Below are positions 1-5,521 of a stretch of DNA of 13,431 nucleotides, one piece after another; the first letter of the stretch is position 1, and each line of letters opens with the position of its first letter. The notes beneath the pieces are model-generated. The model was not told where the DNA came from. It searched no databases and saw only the letters and a program-made list of their open reading frames with translations. A program made the position numbers and the translations under genes. Origin of the DNA: Nitrospira sp. UBA6909 (GTDB taxonomy: Bacteria; Nitrospirota; Nitrospiria; Nitrospirales; Nitrospiraceae); the NCBI GenBank assembly GCA_002451055.1, contig DKBD01000249.1, positions 1 to 13,431 on the forward strand, in the 5' to 3' direction.

Positions 1-111
1 CACGAAATCGTTTTCCGCTCTTCTCTCCGCTTGGCCTCCTGGCTCTTCTGGCGCGGCCTCTCTTGAACTCCCGCGGATAAGCGCCGCCAGTAATTCTCTC
101 CCCTGCTCGTA

Positions 112-173
112 CCGGCGGCTCACCCGCCGGAGACAGGGACTGATTGGAATCGAGCCGGTACCGCTTCCCTGTC
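112..173. other. Two tandem GC-rich hairpins in a gene-poor edge region (1-326)
   Basis: Seen in the sequence: CCGGCGG (112-118) pairs with CCGCCGG (124-130) across a 5-base loop. One base further, GACAGGGA (132-139) pairs with TCCCTGTC (166-173) across a 26-base loop. Neither hairpin is followed by a T-run on either strand, so they are not typical intrinsic terminators. They could be part of a structured RNA, a repeat remnant, or the 3' region of a gene beyond the left edge. I see no convincing coding sequence in 1-326; weak minus-strand reading frames here are discussed under findings. Confidence 0.4.
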
Positions 174-326
174 AAGCTGAAGAAACGCGGAACGAATGCG
201 CGCGCCTATATCCGACTCGCTATTCTTACATGGTAGGCATACCCACCGACTTGTCAGCGCGGAATTCGATGCATGGTGAAGACGCAAGGACAAGGTGGCA
301 GGGCGACGCGGAAAGCCAGCACCCTA

Positions 327-632
327 TCATGCTTGGACCAAGGCCGCCCGCCGTACTCGTGGCGCACCCGCCTTCCGAGCCTGCCACAAGTCATACGCGG
401 CCTGCTGCGCCAACCACACATCGGCACGGCCGCCGTGTTTCACACCGAGCCATCCCTCCAATCGCAGTGCCATTTCCGGAGAAATCGCCGCGCGGCCATT
501 CAAGACACGCGACAATGCAGCGCGGGTCACACCCAATTGCGCCGCAGCTTGCGTGACCGTTAAACCCAAGGCCGGCAAAATATCCTCCCGCAACGTTTCA
601 CCTGGGTGCGGCGGATGATGCATTCGGCTCAT
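327..632 (-). CDS. higA: HigA-type antitoxin, helix-turn-helix (XRE family)
   Basis: This 101-residue protein matches the HigA/VapI antitoxin pattern: an HPGETLRED opening (residues 9-17), a helix-turn-helix around LGVTRAALSRVLNGRAAIS, then PEMALRLEGWLG and a QQAAYDLWQA tail. Known for the family: the antitoxin binds and neutralises the HigB RNase and represses its own operon through the HTH. The frame is open upstream to 773, but I chose the ATG at 632. It is preceded by a strong AGGAGG Shine-Dalgarno at the usual distance, and the HPGE motif normally lies near the N-terminus. The gene follows the toxin by 11 nt, the toxin-first order typical of higBA. The antitoxin has a strong ribosome site while the toxin has none obvious, which would favour antitoxin excess. 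Confidence 0.93.
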   Translation of the reverse strand: MSRMHHPPHPGETLREDILPALGLTVTQAAAQLGVTRAALSRVLNGRAAISPEMALRLEGWLGVKHGGRADVWLAQQAAYDLWQARKAGAPRVRRAALVQA

Positions 633-643
633 GTTTATGCCTC

Positions 644-922
644 CTAGTGATAATCGTGGTAATCGACGAGGACGGCATCCTTGCCGTTGAATCCAAACGT
701 CAGTCGCCAATTCCCGCTCACCGACACCGCATACCGGCCGGCGAGAGCGCCGGTCAAGGCATGCATCCCCCATCCCGGCACGTTCATGTCCGCCGCTGTT
801 TTGGCCAGATCCAAACGGGCCAGTTGCCGTCGAAGCCGAGCCGCCTGGTGAGGCTGGATGCCTGCCTTGCTCCCGGTTTCAAAAAAGGCTTGGAGGCCCT
901 TGTGCCGGAACGTCCTAATCAT
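644..922 (-). CDS. higB: HigB-type toxin (RelE/ParE superfamily mRNA interferase)
   Basis: A 92-residue small basic protein of the HigB/RelE fold. Recognisable family signatures are MIRTFRHKGLQAFFE at the start, PGWGMHALTGALAGRYAVSV in the middle, and SGNWRLTFGF with VDYHDYH at the C-terminus. Family knowledge: HigB toxins cleave mRNA at the ribosome and are held inactive by HigA, encoded just downstream here. No Shine-Dalgarno is visible before the ATG at 922, and the predicted promoter would start the transcript within a few bases of it, so translation may be nearly leaderless. The module is full length with no frameshift and may be active. No mobile-element gene adjoins it, so a transfer origin is possible but not shown. 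Confidence 0.93.
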   Translation of the reverse strand: MIRTFRHKGLQAFFETGSKAGIQPHQAARLRRQLARLDLAKTAADMNVPGWGMHALTGALAGRYAVSVSGNWRLTFGFNGKDAVLVDYHDYH

Positions 923-930
923 ACGGCAAC

Positions 931-959
931 ACTGTATAGCGAAGCGTTACACGTGTCAA
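931..959 (-). promoter_or_regulatory. higBA promoter with overlapping palindromic operator candidate
   Basis: On the minus strand TTGACA (959-954, a perfect -35 match) is followed by a 17-base spacer and TACAGT (936-931, 4 of 6 to the -10 consensus). The predicted start of transcription is near 924, about two bases before the higB ATG. The perfect palindrome ACACGTGT (949-956), flanked by CGTT (945-948) and AACG (958-961), overlaps the -35 box. This is where an autorepressing HigA dimer would be expected to bind. The boxes are seen; the operator role is inferred. Confidence 0.6.
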
Positions 960-1021
960 CGACCTGTCGACTTCTAAAGGCGGCCACATCACTGATGATG
1001 GATGCTTACGTCCCCCGCCGC

Positions 1022-1051
1022 GAAGAATGGCAAGTCTAGCGCACATTCTTC
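1022..1051. repeat. Perfect 8-bp inverted repeat upstream of the P450 gene
   Basis: GAAGAATG (1022-1029) and CATTCTTC (1044-1051) are perfect inverted repeats separated by 14 bases. They lie between the divergent higBA promoter and the P450 gene. The right arm ends at the base before the upstream-most ATG of the P450 frame (1052). It could be an operator for a regulator of the P450 or a hairpin in its leader. There is no T-run, so it is not a standard terminator. Confidence 0.4.
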
Positions 1052-1144
1052 ATGAACGCTTCTACTGTACCCCCTGATCCGTTGCAAAAAACACCCCCGG
1101 TATATTTGATGCCGATCCCGGAGTGTGATACGGTCCGCGCCATC

Positions 1145-2539
1145 ATGGCGAATTCGGCTCCCTCCTTCACGCTAGTTGATGTGCCCGGAGGTATGCCGTT
1201 GTTCGGCCATGCGGGCACCTTCAAGAAGAACCCGTTACAGACGATATCAGCCTGGTGGCGTCAACACGGCGATGCGCTTCGCTTTCGGCTCGGCCCGAAG
1301 ACGCTCCATCTGTTCAGTCATCCCGACCTGGCCGACGAGATTCTGATCCATCAATCCGACAAGTTCGTGAAAGTGTACGACCCTCGGCGGCCGGTCGGCC
1401 TTGCGCTCGTCCTCGGCAATGGATTGGTGACCAGTTCAGGTGAGGTGTGGAAGCGACATCGGCGCATCATCCAGCCGATCTTTCACCGTTCTCGGATGGC
1501 GGCGATGGCTGATCGGATGGCGCAAGTGGGCGAGCAACGGATCGCCGGTTGGGCGGACCATGCGGGGAAGCCAGTCGATATCGCCACCGAGATGATGCTG
1601 CTGGCCCTCGAAGTGATTTCACAAACCATGTTCACCACCAGTATGACCCAACATACCGCTCAAATCAGCCATGCGCTGCGCGTGAGCCTGAAATATGCGT
1701 TCGACTCGTTTCACAATCCACTGCACCCGCCGAAATGGCTGCCGACCGCGCGCAACCGTGAGTTTCGTCAGGTCATGGAGTTCATGGATGGGCTGGTGTA
1801 TGGACTACTGACGGAGCGGCGGCGAAGCGGGGAACAGCACGGCGATCTCCTCGACCAGCTGCTCCAGGCTCGTGATGAAGAGACCGGCGCAGGCCTGAGC
1901 GATCAGGAGCTGCGGGACGAAGCATTGACGATCTTTGCCGCAGGACACGAGACGACCGCGAACGCACTCGCCTGGACCTGGTACCTCCTCGCCACCCATC
2001 CGGAGGCAAAGGCACGATTTCACGAGGAGGTGGACCGAGTGCTCAACGGGCGGACCCCGAGCGCCGACGACCTTCCGCACCTCCCCTATACACGCGCGCT
2101 ATTCGATGAATCGCTCCGTCTGTTTCCGCCGGCCCCGGCTATCCAGCGAAAAACTCTGACCAGCACCACGATCGGTGGGCTGACGCTCCCGCCAGGAGCT
2201 ATTGTCCTCATTGGCGTGCACAATCTGCACCGGCATCCGGCCTTTTGGCGCGACCCGGAGCGATTTCTGCCGGAGCGATGGCTGGACGGTGAGCGCCCGG
2301 CTGCCCGATGCGCCTATCTGCCGTTCGGCGCAGGGCCGCGGGCCTGTGTGGGAACACATTTCGCGGCAATCGAAGGGCCGCTCCTCTTGGCGCTGATCGG
2401 TCGCCACTACGATCTGCAACTGGCCCAACAGCACGTCGAGCCGGAGCTCATGGTGACCTTGCGGCCGAAAGGCGGCATCCGCATGACGCTTCAGCCGCGC
2501 CAGGTTCCGACCGTCACCGTGGTCAATGGTGTCCCCTGA
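1145..2539 (+). CDS. Cytochrome P450 monooxygenase
   Basis: A soluble bacterial cytochrome P450 of 464 residues from the chosen start. Visible landmarks: WKRHR (C-helix WxxxR, heme propionate contact), the I-helix oxygen-activation motif AGHETT starting at A266, the ExxR pair E322/R325 in ESLR, a PERF/PERW meander, and the heme-binding loop FGAGPRACVG with Cys401 as the thiolate ligand. There is no N-terminal membrane anchor and no fused reductase, so it must take electrons from redox partners encoded elsewhere. The frame is open to an ATG at 1052, but codons 1052-1144 are richer in A/T at third positions than the rest and the extra residues do not look conserved. The Met at 1145 lies a typical short distance before the PGGMPLFGH segment. 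No clear Shine-Dalgarno supports either start. The substrate cannot be told from sequence. It is convergent with the exporter operon, so a joint function is not implied. Confidence 0.93.
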   Translation: MANSAPSFTLVDVPGGMPLFGHAGTFKKNPLQTISAWWRQHGDALRFRLGPKTLHLFSHPDLADEILIHQSDKFVKVYDPRRPVGLALVLGNGLVTSSGEVWKRHRRIIQPIFHRSRMAAMADRMAQVGEQRIAGWADHAGKPVDIATEMMLLALEVISQTMFTTSMTQHTAQISHALRVSLKYAFDSFHNPLHPPKWLPTARNREFRQVMEFMDGLVYGLLTERRRSGEQHGDLLDQLLQARDEETGAGLSDQELRDEALTIFAAGHETTANALAWTWYLLATHPEAKARFHEEVDRVLNGRTPSADDLPHLPYTRALFDESLRLFPPAPAIQRKTLTSTTIGGLTLPPGAIVLIGVHNLHRHPAFWRDPERFLPERWLDGERPAARCAYLPFGAGPRACVGTHFAAIEGPLLLALIGRHYDLQLAQQHVEPELMVTLRPKGGIRMTLQPRQVPTVTVVNGVP

Positions 2540-3925
2540 TCAGCGAAGCAAGGCTTGTTGAGTCTGCTGGTCGCGCAGCTGGTCGACCTGACCCTGGGCT
2601 CGGGCCAGATTCACGCGCGAGGCATTCACGCGGAAGAGGGCATCGATCATGTTATCGCGCGCCCGGACGAGCGAAAAGAGCGCATTCGACAGTTCCAACG
2701 TGTGGGAACTCAGCATCCGGATGCGCTCTTGGGCGAGATTCACCTCAGTCAGCGAGGCCTTGAGCCCGTCTTGTGCGATGCGATGTTGTTCCAGTGCGGA
2801 TTTCAACGTCACCAGCGCTTCTCGCACTTCCATCCCAATCTGGTTCTTGACCAGAACCAGTTTGAAGTTTTCCTGGTTGAATTCGCTCGCGCTCTGCCCA
2901 ATCCGACCTTCCCGCTGCCCTCCATCGAAGATCGGGACAGACAGCTGGACGCCGACACTGTAGGTACCGGTCGTGTTGTCGAATTTATTCCCAATCAGCC
3001 CATAATTCCCTTCCGCCGACAGGGAAGGAAGCCGCTCTCCCTTGATCGATCGCAGACTCAATTCCGCAGTCCTGATCCGTTGCATCTGCGCTTTGAGCTC
3101 GGGCCGATTGACGCCGGCCGCCTCCATGGCATGTTCCAAGGATGGAATCTTTCCCCCGAAGCCCTTCAGTTCGTCCGTCAGTTCGAGCGTGAGATCATAC
3201 CCGATCCCAATGGAATTGAGCAGCGCGAACTTGGCCCTGTCCACCTCTCCCTTGACCAGTTCGAGTCGCTGCCGTTCGTTCTCCAGCTGCGTCTCCAGCC
3301 TGGCCGTATCCAGGCCGGTCGCCATGCCGCCCTCTTGCCGGTTCTTGATGAACGCGACCAGCTCTTCATACAGACTGACATTGGCTACTCGGGCCTCCAG
3401 CGTTTCCTGGTTGCGCAGCACCTCGAAGTAGGCCAAGGCGACCTTGGCGGCCGTATCGTTTTCCGTGGTCGAGGAGTCCAGCTGTGCAACATGGAGGGCC
3501 GAGCGAGACGCCCGCCACCGTTCAATGAGACTCAAGCTGAAGATCGACTGGGTGAAGGAGGCGCGTCCGTCCACAATCTCGAATGGATCGGTTCGCTCCG
3601 GCGCCCCGCCGATCGTGCCCAAGAAAAATGTTTGGGTATTGAACTTGCCCATGGACGAAATATTCGGCAGTAACGCGCCGAGTTGGGTGTGTGACGCCGC
3701 GCGCGCCGCCGCGATTCGTTCGCGAAAGAGCCGGACGTTCGGACTTTTGTCGAGTGCCGCGTCAATGGCATCGGCCAACGACAATTTTAGGACCGGCAGC
3801 CTCTCCGTCTCCGGCGGAGGGAACTCGTTCTCCTGGCCCCATGCCGCCACGCCCGCCAAGAGAATCCCCGCCAGAACGGAACTGGCCGCTAAGCTGATTC
3901 TTGTGTGACCCGTCATGCTTCTCAT
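2540..3925 (-). CDS. TolC-like outer-membrane efflux/secretion factor
   Basis: A 461-residue protein with a signal peptide (residues 1 to about 30, a hydrophobic run ILLAGVAAWG after basic residues). Two outer-membrane-efflux repeats follow: LSLADAIDAALDKSPNVRLFRERI begins the first, and a second long helical repeat contains RPELKAQMQRI and later GVQLSVPIFDGGQREGRI. Length and architecture fit the TolC/OprM/CusC superfamily, which forms trimeric barrels with a periplasmic helical tunnel. AAGGAG stands 4 bases before the ATG at 3925; a second Met three codons in is an alternative. It starts 17 nt after the stop of the preceding adaptor gene, so it is the last gene of the exporter operon and the likely outer-membrane exit duct. 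Its stop codon abuts that of the P450 gene with no spacer. Whether it exports protein, peptide or a small molecule cannot be told from this gene alone. Confidence 0.92.
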   Translation of the reverse strand: MRSMTGHTRISLAASSVLAGILLAGVAAWGQENEFPPPETERLPVLKLSLADAIDAALDKSPNVRLFRERIAAARAASHTQLGALLPNISSMGKFNTQTFFLGTIGGAPERTDPFEIVDGRASFTQSIFSLSLIERWRASRSALHVAQLDSSTTENDTAAKVALAYFEVLRNQETLEARVANVSLYEELVAFIKNRQEGGMATGLDTARLETQLENERQRLELVKGEVDRAKFALLNSIGIGYDLTLELTDELKGFGGKIPSLEHAMEAAGVNRPELKAQMQRIRTAELSLRSIKGERLPSLSAEGNYGLIGNKFDNTTGTYSVGVQLSVPIFDGGQREGRIGQSASEFNQENFKLVLVKNQIGMEVREALVTLKSALEQHRIAQDGLKASLTEVNLAQERIRMLSSHTLELSNALFSLVRARDNMIDALFRVNASRVNLARAQGQVDQLRDQQTQQALLR

Positions 3926-3942
3926 CGTGCTCCTTCTATGAC

Positions 3943-4827
3943 CTACTGCACCGTATGAAACTTCACGGTGCAGGGAAGCCCGGCCGGGATGACATTGTTG
4001 GGGTTCGGCATTTGCAGGCGAACGCCGAACGTCCCGCTCACGCTATCGACCACACGATTCACGGCGGTAATTTCTGCCAGATAGGCAGCCGAGTCGTCGC
4101 CGCTGCCTTCCGGATGCACCTCCGCCTTCAGGCCCGGCGCCAGTTTTCCGAGCAAGCTCAATGGCGCAAACACTTCGATCCACAGCGGGTCGATCTGGGC
4201 CAGCTTCAAGATCGGCGTCTGCCTGGCCAATTCACCCGGAGATAACAGCCGATCGACCACCACGCCGGTCAGCGGACTGTAGATCGTGTGGAGATTCAAC
4301 GACGCGGCGGCTCGCTGCCACTCCAGTTCCGCGATGCGTTTATTTTCAATCGCTTCTTGATGCGCCATTTCAGCGACGACTTTTTCCGTTTGTGCCTCGT
4401 CGAGCTCGTGTCTGGCAATCGAATTGGTTTTGTACAGCCCCATCGCCCGCTCAAGCTTCCTGGTGCTGAAGGCGATTTTCGCCTGGGTGCTCTTGATCGT
4501 CGCCTCGGCCTCGGCCTTCGCCTTCGCCAGCTCAACGGTGGCTTTTTCCACGCTCGCCTCCAAGGTCACGACGACCTGCCCCTTGGACACCCATTCACCT
4601 CGATCCACGGCCATCTCCTGGATGATGCCTTCGACCGGCGCTCCGACAGACACTTCCATAGAAGGTTTCATAATACAGGCAAGATCGGTCCCAGCCTCTG
4701 CGGACGCATTCCAACCAAAGCAACAAACGGAGAAAACAGCCACGGCCCGTGCAAGGCGGAGCCCACATCGCGAATCCATCGTCCCCGGACTGACACCAGA
4801 CTCTCGAATGTTCCTCACCATGGTCAA
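3943..4827 (-). CDS. Periplasmic adaptor (HlyD/RND membrane-fusion type), long-hairpin paralogue
   Basis: A 294-residue periplasmic adaptor. After a signal peptide (best read from Met17, position 4779, with hydrophobic AVAVFSVCCFGW) come a first lipoyl half (about 55-92, SVGAPVEGIIQEMAVDRGEWV), a charged alpha-hairpin coiled coil (about 92-177), a second lipoyl half (178-212, YSPLTGVVVDRLLSPGEL) and a beta-barrel ending in FHTVQ. It resembles the adaptors that link inner-membrane exporters to TolC-type ducts. It is a paralogue of the next upstream gene: both share ILKLAQIDPL, a VV-D-SGTFGVRL stretch, and one Cys near the mature N-terminus plus one near the C-terminus (Cys51 and Cys286 here). 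The gene lies 19 nt after its paralogue. The start at 4827 lacks a strong Shine-Dalgarno; 4779 has GGGG close by and gives a more usual signal peptide. Confidence 0.88.
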   Translation of the reverse strand: MTMVRNIRESGVSPGTMDSRCGLRLARAVAVFSVCCFGWNASAEAGTDLACIMKPSMEVSVGAPVEGIIQEMAVDRGEWVSKGQVVVTLEASVEKATVELAKAKAEAEATIKSTQAKIAFSTRKLERAMGLYKTNSIARHELDEAQTEKVVAEMAHQEAIENKRIAELEWQRAAASLNLHTIYSPLTGVVVDRLLSPGELARQTPILKLAQIDPLWIEVFAPLSLLGKLAPGLKAEVHPEGSGDDSAAYLAEITAVNRVVDSVSGTFGVRLQMPNPNNVIPAGLPCTVKFHTVQ

Positions 4828-4846
4828 TCTGTGCCGCCTTTCATTT

Positions 4847-5521
4847 TCAAAATCGGATGGTGCACTTCAGCCCGGCTGGAAGCTTCAAGTCACGGTTGGG
4901 CAATTCCAAACGCACACCGAACGTCCCGCTGGCCGCATCGACCACCCGATCCACCACCGTGACCTTCGCAGGATATTCTCCGGTCAGAGGGGGCTCCGGC
5001 TTGACGTACACCGTTTTCCCAACCGCGACTTTCCCCAGCATCGCCACCGGTGCGTACACATCGACCCGCAGGGGGTCGATCTGGGCGAGCTTCAAGATTT
5101 TCTCCTGTTTGGGGAATTCTCCGGGGTGCATGAACCGTTCGACCACGACGCCGTTGATCGGACTCTTGATCGTACGCAACGCCACTTCCGCCACGGTCCG
5201 CTGCAACTCCAAATCCGCAAGACGTCGATTGCTGAGCTCCGCGTGTGCGTGCTGAACCGCGCCTGTCGCCCGTTCCACACTGGTATCAAGCGTGGCCAGT
5301 ACCTGCCCCTCCTTCACCAGATCCCCTCGGTCGACGCGCACGGTTTCCAACAGACCGCCGACCGGGGTCGTGATCGTGATCACGACGTAGGGCTGGATCA
5401 AGCAATTCAGATTCTGAGATGCGCTGTGAGCCATCGGCGCGTACGACAGCAGCGCCGCAATTGTGAGTATGCTGACACGAGACAGTCTGGTCATTCCCTC
5501 TCTCCCCGTTGCAGTCCTCAT
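4847..5521 (-). CDS. Periplasmic adaptor (HlyD/RND membrane-fusion type), short-hairpin paralogue
   Basis: A 224-residue secreted adaptor with a signal peptide (ILTIAALLSYAPMAHSA, about 18-34), a first lipoyl half (VVITITTPVGGLLETVRVDRG, about 46-66), a very short helical hairpin (about 81-115), a second lipoyl half (KSPINGVVVERFMHPGEF) and a beta-barrel ending LKCTIRF. The hairpin is about 50 residues shorter than in its paralogue downstream, so it probably reaches less far toward the TolC-like protein. Cys40 and Cys220 are placed like the cysteine pair of the paralogue. The ATG at 5521 overlaps the TGA of the SecA-like gene (ATGA), pointing to translational coupling. Met10 (5494) is preceded by a purine-rich GGGGAGAGAGGGA and could be the real start. 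Confidence 0.87.
   Translation of the reverse strand: MRTATGREGMTRLSRVSILTIAALLSYAPMAHSASQNLNCLIQPYVVITITTPVGGLLETVRVDRGDLVKEGQVLATLDTSVERATGAVQHAHAELSNRRLADLELQRTVAEVALRTIKSPINGVVVERFMHPGEFPKQEKILKLAQIDPLRVDVYAPVAMLGKVAVGKTVYVKPEPPLTGEYPAKVTVVDRVVDAASGTFGVRLELPNRDLKLPAGLKCTIRF

Noticed and set aside
130..175. tRNA or tmRNA 3' end suggested by CTCGATTCC-like sequence on the minus strand
   Set aside because: No T-arm stem pairs around the loop-like segment, no matching acceptor, D or anticodon arms, and no CCA end.
647..1039. Plus-strand frame of 130 codons over the toxin gene
   Set aside because: It lies opposite a clear HigB toxin and its promoter; no domain is visible.
2555..3673. Long plus-strand reading frame of 372 codons opposite the TolC-like gene
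   Set aside because: It is antisense to a clear outer-membrane factor with signal peptide and repeats; the translation shows no family pattern. Such shadow frames are expected in GC-rich DNA.
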